Shown: positions 7,239 to 16,410, counted from the stretch's first letter. The stretch is DNA of 24,856 bases from a bacterium (GCA_024277605.1 JAJRUU010000183.1:1-24856), one strand, 5' to 3'. Notes: a model not told the origin generated them from the letters alone. Made by a program: numbers and translations.

Positions 7239-7631
7239 TTGCTTAAAAAATATTATATATGCATCGTTTTAGGCTTGTGTCTTTTGGGAGCGGGATGTGC
7301 CGGGAGCCCCCCGGTAAATGAGAGGGCAGCGGCTAAAATAGCGCTGGATGCGGCGCTGGAAGGACAAGCCCAGATATATGCCAAGAAAGAATACCAAAAA
7401 GCTGAAAAAACCATGCAGCGGGTTGAAGAAACATTCTCAAATAGAGACTATAAAAATGCGCTTATATTGAGTAACATTACAACCCTGCAAGCCAAATATG
7501 CCTTAGCTGTGGCCAATTGGAAGATAAAGGCCAGCCAGTTAGAGCGAGCCCAAGGCACCCTGCGAAATGCTATGGAAGAAGCCGACCAGGCCCGGATTGT
7601 GCTGGAAGAGGCGAAGAAGCAGCTCCATTAG
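7239..7631 (+). CDS. small DUF4398-type lipoprotein
   Basis: About 130 residues from TTG 7239, chosen because AAGGAGG at 7224-7230 is eight bases upstream and the longer TTG 7197 overlaps the promoter -10. The N-terminus MLKKYY, a hydrophobic core and LLGAGC (Cys20) form a lipoprotein signal with a slightly unusual lipobox (Gly at -3). The mature part is an Ala/Lys/Glu-rich helical domain with the DUF4398 rhythm (YAKKEYQKAEKTM, then NALILSNI, then AKYALAVAN). It ends in a helix QARIVLEEAKKQL. The domain is typically periplasmic and often paired with OmpA-domain lipoproteins, exactly as here: the next gene starts 9 bases on and carries the same domain. Function is unknown; a partner or assembly role in the envelope is inferred. 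Confidence 0.75.
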   Translation: MLKKYYICIVLGLCLLGAGCAGSPPVNERAAAKIALDAALEGQAQIYAKKEYQKAEKTMQRVEETFSNRDYKNALILSNITTLQAKYALAVANWKIKASQLERAQGTLRNAMEEADQARIVLEEAKKQLH

Positions 7632-7640
7632 GTTGTTTAT

Positions 7641-8960
7641 ATGAGGTTTTTTAACATGCCAGCTATAGAATTTCTTAATAGAAAACTTTCACTCTTAACC
7701 GCAATCGTATTTATTTTAGCCACATCCTTGGCAGGGTGTGCTTCTCCTGCATCCATTTTGGGAAAGAAATCAACAGCTATGGCCCTCTCGGATGCTAAGG
7801 TTGCTTTAACCAAAGCCGAGGAAATGAAGGCAGCTACGTATGCGCCGCTGGAAGCCGATAAGGCCAAAGAGGCTTTAGCCAGAGCAGAAGCAGTGTGGAA
7901 TAAGTGGATTGCTGTTTCAAGTTCCACTGATTCTACAGGTGATCCGAAACGGGATGAAAGAATTAAAGAGGATGCAATATATGCCATGCTATATGCCAGG
8001 ATTGCTCAGGCAAAGAGCAAACAAGCACGGGTAATAAAACAAATTGATAAGACTGAAAAAAGCCGCCAAAAACATGAGACTTTGAAAAATAAACTCCAGT
8101 TGGAACAGGCTCAGACAGAAGCCGTTATCGCCAGGCAACAAAAACTTGAAGCCGAACGCCAAACGGCTGAGATGAGAGCCTTACAAGAGTCCAAGGCCAA
8201 GCAGGAAGCTGAATTAAGGGCACTGAAAGAGACCAAGGCCAAGCAGGAAGCCGAATTAAGGGCACTGAAAGAGACCAAAGCCAAGGAGGAGGCCCAAAAG
8301 AGGGCGCTAGAAGAGACTAAGGCTAAAGAGAAGGCCATGCAGGAAACTCTAGCCAAAGAGGAAGCCCGGAAAAAGGCCTTACAAGAAAAAATACTGGCGG
8401 AACAGGCTAGAGAAAAAGCCCAGAAGAAAACCTTAGAAGAAACGAAGGCTAAAGAGGCTGCCTTAAAAGGTAAACAGGAGGCCGATGACGCCCGGGATAT
8501 AGCCCTGCTTGAAGCAAAGACTGCTAAACAAAACTTACAGAATATGGAAAATAAGCTGTCAATGTTGTCCAGCGAATTTGCCAAGGTTAAGGAAGAAAAA
8601 CGGGGACTGGTAGTTACCCTGTCTGATATCCTGTTTGACGTCGATAAGGCCAGCCTACAAGAAGGCGCGGTTAAGAATCTGGATTATCTGGCGAATATTC
8701 TGAAGGATTACAAAGACCGCAAGATACTAATTGAGGGACATACAGACAGCTCCGGCGCAGAAGAGCATAACCAAGCCTTATCCGAAGAACGTGCTTTTGC
8801 GGTAATGGGGTATCTTATGTCGCATGGGCTTGATGCCAAGATGATGGAAGCTAAGGGATTTGGAGAATCAAAGCCGGTAACCACTAATGACACCACTATC
8901 GGGCGCCAGCAAAATCGGCGGGTAGATATTGTTATCCTTAATCCCGAAACCACTAGCTAG
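7641..8960 (+). CDS. OmpA-family lipoprotein with DUF4398-like region and long coiled coil
   Basis: Encodes 439 residues from ATG 7641; ATG 7656, with GAGG upstream, is an alternative. The lipobox SLAGC gives Cys33. Residues ~45-90 resemble the DUF4398 domain of the preceding gene. Residues ~120-322 are a charged Ala/Lys/Glu coiled coil containing 14-residue repeats (RALKETKAKQEAEL and variants, ~179-234). Residues ~325-435 are an OmpA-like peptidoglycan-binding domain, with LFDVDKASL, GHTDSSG (Asp369) and LSEERAFAV (Arg384) matching the diaminopimelate-binding Asp/Arg pair, and GRQQNRRVDIVI at the end. It probably tethers a membrane to peptidoglycan across a long helical spacer. It shares the promoter at 7169-7197 with its neighbour. 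Its last 8 bases overlap the convergent TPR gene. Confidence 0.9.
   Translation: MRFFNMPAIEFLNRKLSLLTAIVFILATSLAGCASPASILGKKSTAMALSDAKVALTKAEEMKAATYAPLEADKAKEALARAEAVWNKWIAVSSSTDSTGDPKRDERIKEDAIYAMLYARIAQAKSKQARVIKQIDKTEKSRQKHETLKNKLQLEQAQTEAVIARQQKLEAERQTAEMRALQESKAKQEAELRALKETKAKQEAELRALKETKAKEEAQKRALEETKAKEKAMQETLAKEEARKKALQEKILAEQAREKAQKKTLEETKAKEAALKGKQEADDARDIALLEAKTAKQNLQNMENKLSMLSSEFAKVKEEKRGLVVTLSDILFDVDKASLQEGAVKNLDYLANILKDYKDRKILIEGHTDSSGAEEHNQALSEERAFAVMGYLMSHGLDAKMMEAKGFGESKPVTTNDTTIGRQQNRRVDIVILNPETTS
8211..8294 (+). repeat. 42-bp in-frame tandem repeat within the OmpA lipoprotein gene
   Basis: Two adjacent 42-base units (8211-8252 and 8253-8294) begin GAATTAAGGGCACTGAAAGA and differ at only a few positions. 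Each encodes 14 residues of coiled coil. More diverged units lie on both sides. Because the unit is a multiple of three, slippage would change the coiled-coil length without a frameshift. Confidence 0.8.
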
Positions 8961-10056
8961 GGTTTTTTTCGGCTAATTTTTGCTTCAACCGATCTAAATA
9001 GATTATATGTTGCTTTAACCGGGCGTTATTGGTAATTCGCTCCTCATCCACTACGCGCTTCATCAGCTTCACCGCTTTCTCAATCTTCCCCTGATATTCA
9101 AACACTAACGCCAGATTATAGCCGGTAATAATATCCCCTCGCTTATCCCCTAACTGTCGTTGGATACCCAAGCTTTCCTGGTAATAATTCTCAGCCTTAT
9201 CATAGTTGTTCAGTTTATGATATACCATGCCCAGGTTGCTTAGCACAATCCCTTCACCCTGGCGGTAGCCGATCTCACGATAGTATTTCAAACTCCTTAA
9301 GTACGTCTCACCAGCCTTAATATATTTGCCCCAGGCGTAATACAGACCGGCGATATTGTTTAAGGCAACGCCCTTGGCCTGATTATCTCCCAGCTCCAAG
9401 CGTATTTTCAGGGCTTCCTTGTAATGGCCCAGCGCTTTTTGATAATCCCCCAGGGCAGAATAAACCGTACCGATATTATTTAAACAAAGGCTTTCGCCTT
9501 TAAGGTCAATAATATCCTGGCTGATTTTTAAGCCTTGCTTATAATAATCCAGCGCTTTTTCATAATTCTCCTGGCGGCGATAAACCTCTCCCTGGTTATT
9601 TAATACCAGTTCCTTCCCATAAAAATAACCGGCCTACTCAAACAACTCGAATGCCTGTTCATAGTAATCTAATGCCCGTGAATCCTGGCTCCAACCGGCA
9701 TAAATTTCTCCCATGGCATTTAACATGACCCCCTCGCCGACTTTATTTCCCAGCTGGCGGAATAGTTTAAGCGCTTGTTGCGCATAATCCAGCGCCTCCT
9801 GGTTATGACCGCGTACACGGTAGATATGGCTTATCATATTAAGGTTGCCAGCCTGTGCCTGTAATTCCTGGTTTGCTTTCGATTGGCTTAATTTTTCTTG
9901 GTACCGTTCCAGGAAACTGTCATACACGGTTTTAGGATAGTCAGGAGAACCGACATTATAAATGGTAAGCGGTTCCTCAATTTGTGGCGGGCCGGCACAG
10001 GAGGATAGTAATAGCCAAGGGATGCTTATCAATATAAAGCTGATAAGTCGTTTCAT
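8953..10056 (-). pseudogene. TPR-repeat lipoprotein with one in-frame TAG
   Basis: The frame runs from ATG 10054-10056 to TAG 8953-8955, with a single internal TAG at codon 141 (plus-strand 9634-9636). MKRLISFIL..LLLSSC is a lipoprotein signal (Cys20). At least six tetratricopeptide repeats follow, of the Kinesin-light-chain-like type with LNNIG..Y...G.Y..AL.YY patterns. The interruption falls between helices, reading ELFE-stop-AGYFYGKE. Aligned TPR units have Gln, Asp, Glu, Glu and Gln there, so GAG or CAG to TAG is the simplest change. Repeats on the far side are perfect and in frame through to the end. TPR lipoproteins are protein-interaction scaffolds, and no partner is evident. It overlaps the convergent OmpA gene by 8 bases. 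Upstream (10057-10426) are only repeats. Confidence 0.8.
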
Positions 10057-10157
10057 CGGCTTGAAGGGTAAATGAAAAGGTAAGAATTGCAGTCCGGCGA
10101 TTACCTGTCAGACAACCAATAATATCATTTTCTCTTTGAAATGGTACAGGCATTTAT

Positions 10158-10214
10158 TGGTAGCCGCAAGCTTCAGCTTGCGTACCAAGCGCAGGCTAAA
10201 GCCTGCGACTACCA
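10158..10214. repeat. double-hairpin palindromic repeat (REP-like)
   Basis: TGGTAG (10158-10163) and CTACCA (10209-10214) enclose two hairpins, CGCAAGC-TTCA-GCTTGCG and CGCAGGC-TAAA-GCCTGCG. This twin-hairpin layout is common in bacterial REP-type dispersed repeats. It is noncoding and sits upstream of the TPR gene. Confidence 0.7.
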
Positions 10215-10250
10215 TATTTGTGTATTTACAACTGGAAAATTATATAAGAC

Positions 10251-10404
10251 AGAGTCGTAAAAAGTCTGAAAACCGTCATTTTGTCATTCTGATCCCTTCG
10301 CTATGCTCAAGGATAAACTCCGAGAATAATCTATGTTTTTCAATATAATACGAGACCCTTTACTTCGTTCAGGGTGATATGTGGGGACTTTTTACGAGAC
10401 CATC
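10251..10404 (+). repeat. MITE-like repeat, copy 2 of 2, with apparent 9-bp target duplication
   Basis: Homologous to 2372-2502 in the same orientation. The subterminal inverted repeats TCGTAAAAAGTC (10255-10266) and GACTTTTTACGA (10386-10397) are perfect. ATATAAGAC occurs immediately outside on both sides (10242-10250 and 10405-10413), consistent with a target-site duplication. It has no coding capacity, so transposition would need a transposase supplied elsewhere. It sits 22 bases beyond the end of purA and may also act as its transcript terminator. Confidence 0.8.
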
Positions 10405-10426
10405 ATATAAGACACTACTTGTAGGG

Positions 10427-11713
10427 TTAAATATTCAGCCAGTTGGTAAATTTAGTGTTTTTGTTTATTATGGTTTCCTCCCGCCTGGGTCCGGTGGAGA
10501 TAAGCCCCAGTTCCACGCCGGTTAATTCCTGAATGCGATCCAGATATTTCCTGGTGGCTGCGGGAAGCGCTTCAAGTGAGCTAATGCCGCGGGTATCGGT
10601 CAGCCAGCCCGGCAGCTCCTCATATATTGGTTTGCACTGTTGTACTGTGCTTATATTAGCGGGAAACTGAGTCAGCCGGACATTTCGCCATTCATAGCCC
10701 ACACACAGTTTAATCTGTCGGCACTTATCCAGAACATCTAATTTGGTCAGCGCCAAGGATTCCACGCCATTAATCCTGAGCGCATGTTTTACCACCAGTG
10801 CATCAAACCAACCACAACGCCGGGGGCGACCGGTAGTGGCTCCGTATTCATCCCCTAATAGCCGCAGTTCCTCGCCCATTGCATCATCCAACTCGGTAGG
10901 GAATGGGCCATTGCCCACCCGGGTGGTGTATGCCTTTACCACGCCTAAAACGCCTTCAATGCGGGTGGGCCCCACCCCCAGACCGGTGCAGGCGCCGCCG
11001 GCGGTGGCGTTAGATGAGGTAACGTAAGGGTAGGTGCCATGATCGACATCCAGCATGGTGCCTTGCGCTCCTTCAAACAACACTCGTTCGCCGCTATCTA
11101 ACGCCTGATTGAGGTAGTAGGAAACATCGACAATATAGGGCTTTATCTTTCTGCCGTATTCTATATATTGGGAAAATACCTGTTTGAAGTGTTTCGGTTG
11201 ATTTAAGCCCCGGTTCTCCAGGTTAATCTTAAGCTTTTCAGCGAAGAGTTCCTCATCCAGCAGATCGCCGATCTTGATACCCAGCCGGGCCATCTTATCG
11301 GTATAGGCCGGGCCAATCCCCCGGCAGGTAGTGCCGATATGCTGCAAGCCGCTTGCCTGTTTGTCCGCTTGATCCGCCCGGCAGTGATAGGGCATAATGA
11401 CATGCGCCCGGTCACTTATAAACAACCGTTTTTCGAAGTTTACGCCTGATTTTTCTAAATCGTTTACTTCCTGCATCAGCGCAGGGATGTCAATTACCAC
11501 TCCGTTGCCGATGACGCATTTTTTACCAGAGCGCAGGATGCCAGTGGGGATTAGATGCAGAACCACCCGTTGGTCGTCAATTATTACGGTATGCCCGGCG
11601 TTATGTCCTCCTTGATAGCGAGCTACAATATCTACATGCTCACTTATCAAATCAACAATCTTGCCCTTGCCCTCGTCGCCCCATTGAACTCCCAGTACTA
11701 CAATATTAGCCAT
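10427..11713 (-). CDS. purA: adenylosuccinate synthetase
   Basis: Encodes 428 residues, the normal family length. PurA joins IMP and aspartate using GTP to give adenylosuccinate, the first committed step of AMP synthesis. The P-loop GDEGKGK holds the catalytic Asp13. His41 of NAGHT, the HLIPTG motif (53-58), GTTCRGIGPAY, EGAQGTMLDVDHGTYPYVT and TTGRPRRCGWFD are all present and unbroken. It starts at ATG 11711-11713, 39 bases after the intact serA stop, and ends in TAA 10427-10429. It is the last gene of a minus-strand series with aminotransferase and serA genes. Linkage with serA is loose metabolically and may only reflect a shared transcript. Confidence 0.97.
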   Translation of the reverse strand: MANIVVLGVQWGDEGKGKIVDLISEHVDIVARYQGGHNAGHTVIIDDQRVVLHLIPTGILRSGKKCVIGNGVVIDIPALMQEVNDLEKSGVNFEKRLFISDRAHVIMPYHCRADQADKQASGLQHIGTTCRGIGPAYTDKMARLGIKIGDLLDEELFAEKLKINLENRGLNQPKHFKQVFSQYIEYGRKIKPYIVDVSYYLNQALDSGERVLFEGAQGTMLDVDHGTYPYVTSSNATAGGACTGLGVGPTRIEGVLGVVKAYTTRVGNGPFPTELDDAMGEELRLLGDEYGATTGRPRRCGWFDALVVKHALRINGVESLALTKLDVLDKCRQIKLCVGYEWRNVRLTQFPANISTVQQCKPIYEELPGWLTDTRGISSLEALPAATRKYLDRIQELTGVELGLISTGPRREETIINKNTKFTNWLNI

Positions 11714-11752
11714 ATGCTTATTCCATGCTGATTCGGTTATGATTAATCCAGG

Positions 11753-13333
11753 TTATAAATGTACTTGTTTAACTTGTTCTATATTGGGCAACCGGCTCAA
11801 TTCCGCCAATACTGAGGCGCTTACCTGGCTGTCCACCTTAAATACGGAAATGGCCTTTCCGGTCTGCTTTTCGCGGTCAAATTGCATATTGGCAATATTA
11901 ATCTGCTTTTCCCCCAGCAACGTGCCAATATTGCCGATAATCATCGGCCGATCCTGATTAAAAAAGATCAGGATATATCCTTCCGGGATAATTTCCACTT
12001 TAAACTGGTCAATGCTGATTATCCGCGGCTGTTTGTTGCTCAACATGGTCCCGGCGAGGGTATGATCTCCATCCTGGGCGGTAAACTCCAGAGTAATGAG
12101 TTGGGTATAATCTCCATCCTGCAAAACCGGTAGCTCTTCTACCTTTAGTCCCTGCTTTTGGGCCAGGAGCGCTGCATTAACTTGATTAACCGGTTGATCG
12201 AGTACTACCTTTAATATTTCCTGCAAAATAGTATTGGTAATCGGCTTACCGTGTTCCTCAAAGAAGGCCCCGGTATATTTTATCTTTAAATCAGAAATCG
12301 GCGCTGGAAAGAGTTGTGCGGCGAGTTTTCCTAAGCCTTTGGCTAAAGCAAGATAGGGTTTGGTCAAGGTCAACGTCTCCGATGAAAGCGAGGGGGTATT
12401 AACCGCATTTATCAGCAAACCTTTTTTGAGCAGGTTGATCATTTGGTGCGCAATTTCCAGGGCTACCTTTTCCTGGGCCTCTTTGGTGGAGGCGCCCAAG
12501 TGAGGGGTGCAGATAACATTATCCAGTTTGAGTAAGGGGTTATCACCGGGGGGTTCTTGCTCAAACACATCCAAGGCGATGCCGGCTACCTGCCCGCTGG
12601 TTAGCGCCTCATGCAATGCCTGTTCATCCATAATGCCACCACGCGCACAATTGATAAGATACACCCCTGGTTTCATAGCAGCAATTGTCTTGGCATTTAT
12701 CATGTAGCGGGTACTTTCGGTTACCGGTGTATGTACCGTAATAAAATCCGCCCGCTTGAAAAGCTCCGCCTGTGAAACCAGCTCTACATCCAGCTTCTTC
12801 AACGCTTCCGGGGTTACATATGGATCATGGGCGATAACTGTCATCCCCAAGGCAAGAGTGCGCTTGGCAATTTCCTGGCCGATACGTCCCAGCCCGATTA
12901 TTCCCAGTGTCTTACCATATAACTCCACGCCCATAAAACACTTGCGTTCCCAGCGGCATTGCTGTAGGCAAGCATATGCCTGGGGGATGTGGCGGGCCAG
13001 CGACATAAGCAGTGCAATAGTATGCTCGGCGGTGGTAATGGTGTTACCCTCCGGGGTATTCATCACCACAATTCCACGTTCGGTGGCTGCCGCTACATCG
13101 ATATTATCTACCCCGATACCCGCCCGGCCGATCACCCGCAGCTTTTTACCGGCGGCTATTACTTCACGGGTAACCTGAGTGCCACTACGAATAATCAGGG
13201 CATCGTAGTCGCCGATTATCAGCAAAAGTTCTTCTGGCTTTAAGCCCGTTTGCTGAACTACCTCTATATCGGGTTCAGCGCTGAGGAGATTTACCCCCCC
13301 AGGGCACAATGGATCACTGATTAAGACTTTCAT
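11753..13333 (-). CDS. serA: D-3-phosphoglycerate dehydrogenase, intact copy
   Basis: A 526-residue long-form SerA that oxidises 3-phosphoglycerate to 3-phosphohydroxypyruvate with NAD, the first step of serine synthesis. It has an N-terminal substrate domain, a Rossmann motif GLGRIG (147-152), catalytic Arg231 in NCARGG, Glu260 in FEQEPP and His278 in CTPHLG. An intervening allosteric-substrate-binding domain follows, then a C-terminal ACT domain (~455-526, beginning ILIFFNQDRPMIIG) that usually senses serine. It starts 2 bases after the stop of the upstream interrupted copy, suggesting translational coupling, and 39 bases lie between it and purA. It is probably the functional enzyme of the pair. 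Codon 176 is GAA, the codon that is TAA in its neighbour. Confidence 0.95.
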   Translation of the reverse strand: MKVLISDPLCPGGVNLLSAEPDIEVVQQTGLKPEELLLIIGDYDALIIRSGTQVTREVIAAGKKLRVIGRAGIGVDNIDVAAATERGIVVMNTPEGNTITTAEHTIALLMSLARHIPQAYACLQQCRWERKCFMGVELYGKTLGIIGLGRIGQEIAKRTLALGMTVIAHDPYVTPEALKKLDVELVSQAELFKRADFITVHTPVTESTRYMINAKTIAAMKPGVYLINCARGGIMDEQALHEALTSGQVAGIALDVFEQEPPGDNPLLKLDNVICTPHLGASTKEAQEKVALEIAHQMINLLKKGLLINAVNTPSLSSETLTLTKPYLALAKGLGKLAAQLFPAPISDLKIKYTGAFFEEHGKPITNTILQEILKVVLDQPVNQVNAALLAQKQGLKVEELPVLQDGDYTQLITLEFTAQDGDHTLAGTMLSNKQPRIISIDQFKVEIIPEGYILIFFNQDRPMIIGNIGTLLGEKQINIANMQFDREKQTGKAISVFKVDSQVSASVLAELSRLPNIEQVKQVHL

Positions 13334-13335
13334 GA

Positions 13336-14919
13336 TTATATAGATACCTGTTTTACATGAGTAATGTTAGGTAAGCCCCGTAAGTGGTCAAACACTTCTG
13401 GAGAAACCGGACTGTCTTCGTTCACCAAGGATATGGCCTGGCCGCCCGCCTTATCCAGGCCCAGTTGCATCCGGCCGATATTTCCTCCGGCATCTCCCAG
13501 GGCGTGACCTATATTTCCCACAACACCGGGAACATCCACACTCCGCAGCATCAACACATGACCGGCAGGAATCGCCTCCAGATGAAAGCCGTCTAATTCT
13601 ACAATGCGGGCATCCTTTTTACTAAATAAGGTTCCGGCGACAGTGTGTTTCTCTCTGTTGGTTTTCAGCTCAATGCAAATCAAATTTGGATAATCGCCCA
13701 CTTCGGTGCGCTTGCTTTCTACCACTTGGATGTTTCTCTCTTTCGCCAGCAAGGGGGCATTTACATAATTTACATTCTCTCCCAAAATAGCCGAAAGCAA
13801 ACCCCTTATAGCCGCCAGGGTAAACAACGACACATCACGCTCCAGCACATGACCGCTATAATGGAGTACAAACTCCTCAAAGCGCCCCTCCGCCAACTGG
13901 GATAATAGTTTCCCCATTCTTTCAATCAATGATATATACGGCAGGTCCCTTAGAAACTCTTCCTGTGATATATTGGGCATATTAACCGCATTTACCACCT
14001 CTCCCCGTTTCAAAAAGTCGGCCACCTGTTGGGCAATATCGCGGGCCACTTTTTCTTGCGCCTCCCTTGTGGAGGCCCCCAAGTGAGGGGTACAAATAAC
14101 TTGCTCTAAGTGTAGTAGCGGATTATCCGGCGAGGGGGGTTCCTGTTCAAAAACATCCAGCGCCGCACCGGCTATCTGACCACTGGTTAATGCCTTATAT
14201 AATGCTTTCTCGTTTATAATGCCGCCGCGGGCGCAATTGATTATATAGGCTTCCGGCTTCATCTTAGAAAGTGCGGCTTCGTCAATTAAATAGCGGGTAT
14301 CCTCGGTCAGCGGCGTATGTATAGTAATATAATCCGCCTCAGACAGCAGCCGGTTCAGTTCAACTACCTCTATTTCCTGCTTTTGGGCTACTTACAGGGA
14401 AATAAAGGGATCAAACGCGATCACCCGCATGCCGAATTCCTTCATCCGGCGGCTGACTTCAAATCCAATACGGCCCAAGCCGATTATGCCTAAAGTCTTA
14501 TTGAATACCTCGACCCCCATGAATTTCTTCTTTTCCCACTTTAAGTCCTTCATAGAGTTAGTAGCCTGCGGAATTTTCCTGGAGACGGCCATTATCATGG
14601 CTACCGCATGTTCTGCGGTGGTGATGGTATTGCCGCCCGGCGCATTCATCACCACTATGCCGCGCTTGGTGGCTGCGGGGATATCCACGTTATCCAGGCC
14701 TACTCCCGCCCGCCCGACCACCTTCAGGTTTTTGGCTGCGGCAATTGCCTCAGCCGTGACCTTGGTGGAGCTTCTTACTATAAGCGCATCATAATCCGGG
14801 ATTATTGAAATGAGTTCCTGAGGTGTTAACCCCGGTTTTTGCTCAATATAGATATCTTTCTCCTGGCGTAGAATTTCTAATCCGTGAGATGATAGATTGT
14901 CACATACCAAAACTTTCAT
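13336..14919 (-). pseudogene. second D-3-phosphoglycerate dehydrogenase with one in-frame TAA
   Basis: A tandem paralogue of the intact serA, aligning with it without gaps over the first half. It starts at ATG 14917-14919 with AGGA seven bases upstream and ends in TAA 13336-13338. A single TAA interrupts it at codon 176 (plus-strand 14392-14394), between AFDPFISL and VAQKQEIEVVE. The intact paralogue has Glu176 (GAA) in the aligned position, so one G-to-T change explains the break. Everything beyond is normal: NCARGG, FEQEPPSPDNP, CTPHLGAST and a C-terminal ACT domain (LMLRSVDVPGVVGNIGHAL). No frameshift is seen. The first fragment would lack most of the NAD domain and could not be active. 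The sequence has diverged well beyond a recent duplication, so the copy was maintained long before the stop arose. Confidence 0.88.
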
Positions 14920-15090
14920 TAAATTTCCTATAAATAATTATTTACCCCGAAAAATTCGGGTCTTGTTATGGGCGAATCGACATTTAGTTGAAAACTATAA
15001 ATTTATCAGCTTCCTGCTTCTGCCGCATCGGGCAAACAAAGTTTTATTGGACGTTGGCTCATAAACCTTATCTTACAAGGGGTGTCTTGC

Positions 15091-15123
15091 GAACCCAGCC
15101 TAAATTTATGAATAAGTCGGGTT
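15091..15123. repeat. short imperfect palindrome containing the AATTTATGAATA motif
   Basis: GAACCC (15091-15096) and CGGGTT (15118-15123) flank AAATTTATGAATAAGT. The same core recurs at 16377-16398 and 18018-18039. The right end overlaps the stop codon (15122-15124) of the aminotransferase gene. The surrounding spacer (14920-15121) otherwise shows only a small CCCGAA/TTCGGG hairpin (14946-14960). Confidence 0.45.
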
Positions 15124-16264
15124 ACAGATCAGTTAGTATTTCCTGGGCAGCTTTAACGCCGGTTCCCAATTCCAGCGGATGTCCCAACTCTTTTAAAGCC
15201 ATTTCCAGAGCTGAAATAGCAATAATGGTATCGAAGGTGCCCATATATCCCAAATGCGCAATACGGAAGATTTTACCTTTTAAGTGATCTTGCCCACCGG
15301 CTATAGTTACCCCATATTTTTTGGATAATATCCCCCTTAGGGCCGACACTTCAATCCCGGCGGGTGATTTTACCGCAGTCAGCGCCGGACTGGGTGATTC
15401 AGGAGCCAGCAGCTCGAGACCCAGGGCTTGTACCGCTGCCCGGGTAGCTTCAGCCAGCAGTTGGTGGCGCCGGTGAACATTTTCCAGCCCCTCTCGCTCG
15501 ATCATAGCCAGGGATTCACGTAAAGCAATTACCAGCGATATGGCCGGCGTATAAGCGGTTTGGTTTTTGGCCTGGGTTTTCTTTTCTTTTTTTAGGTTAA
15601 GATAATATTTGGGCAGCTGTGAGGTCTCGGTTAATTTCCAGGCTTTCTCGCTTAAGGCAATACAAGCCAGACCCGGCGGCATCATCAGCGCTTTTTGCGA
15701 ACCGGTTACCACCACATCCAAGCCCCAATCATCCATGGGTACAGCAGTTGCCCCCAGGGCGGTAATGGCATCCACCACCAGCACCGTTTGCGGATAAGCA
15801 GCCACTATACCGGCAATCGTTTTTATGTCATGCAGTACGCCGGTGGAGGTTTCACTGTGGGTCGTAAATACGGCTTTTATGTGAGGATTGGCCTTAAGTG
15901 CGTCGGCAACCGTCTGAGGGTCTACCGCCTGTCCCCATTCCACCGTAATCATTTCAGTGTTTACCTGATACGCCTGACAAATATCAGCCCAACGCTTACC
16001 GAATTTACCACCGTTTATAACCAAAGCTGTATCACCGGCGGATAATAGATTAATTACCGCAGCTTCCATGGCGCCCGTACCTGAGGAGCTAAGCACCAGA
16101 ACCTCCTGCTGGGTTTGAAATATGGATATTAGCCCCTTTTTTACCTGAGCGAAGATTTCCTCGTACTCCGGAGTGCGATGGTGAATAATCGGGTGAGCCA
16201 TGCTAAGTAAAACTTCCGCCGGTACGGGAGTCGGCCCGGGAGTAAGCAAATAATTCTTTTTCAT
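15122..16264 (-). CDS. class V aminotransferase (serine/alanine-glyoxylate type)
   Basis: A 380-residue fold-type I PLP enzyme. Near the N-terminus is the TPGPTPVP signature of alanine-glyoxylate/serine-pyruvate aminotransferases, then SSSGTGAMEA (59-68) for phosphate binding. VVDAITALGA contains the PLP-pyridine Asp165, and TGSQKALMMPPGLA gives the Schiff-base Lys191. A Lys-rich insert near residue 230 is unusual but within a variable loop. Family members transfer amino groups among alanine, serine, glyoxylate and pyruvate. Small members next to serA often stand in for phosphoserine aminotransferase, which would place it as step two of serine synthesis here (inference). It is the first gene of the minus-strand series and has a candidate promoter at 16411-16439. 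About 200 bases separate it from the next gene, so operon membership is likely but not certain. Confidence 0.88.
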   Translation of the reverse strand: MKKNYLLTPGPTPVPAEVLLSMAHPIIHHRTPEYEEIFAQVKKGLISIFQTQQEVLVLSSSGTGAMEAAVINLLSAGDTALVINGGKFGKRWADICQAYQVNTEMITVEWGQAVDPQTVADALKANPHIKAVFTTHSETSTGVLHDIKTIAGIVAAYPQTVLVVDAITALGATAVPMDDWGLDVVVTGSQKALMMPPGLACIALSEKAWKLTETSQLPKYYLNLKKEKKTQAKNQTAYTPAISLVIALRESLAMIEREGLENVHRRHQLLAEATRAAVQALGLELLAPESPSPALTAVKSPAGIEVSALRGILSKKYGVTIAGGQDHLKGKIFRIAHLGYMGTFDTIIAISALEMALKELGHPLELGTGVKAAQEILTDL

Positions 16265-16376
16265 ATGGATAGTCCTAAGAATAAAGGGTTGATTTACTCT
16301 TTAATCGATTAACACGCTAGCTCATTAACCTGAAAACCACCTACGGCGAGACAATTCAAGGCTGACGGTAGTTTCA

Positions 16377-16398
16377 AAATTTATGAATAAATTGGATT
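16377..16398. repeat. AATTTATGAATA repeat motif, second occurrence
   Basis: AAATTTATGAATAAATTGG followed by ATT matches the motif at 15102-15123 and 18018-18039. An inverted AACCTGA 50 bases upstream (16327-16333) mirrors the TCAGGTT end of the third copy, so 16327-16398 may be a small palindromic element. It lies between the aminotransferase start and its candidate promoter. Confidence 0.4.
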
Positions 16399-16410
16399 AA
16401 TAGTCGAGCG

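Noticed and set aside
10158..10404. CRISPR array
   Set aside because: Palindromic repeats are present, but there are no regularly spaced identical repeats with unique spacers.
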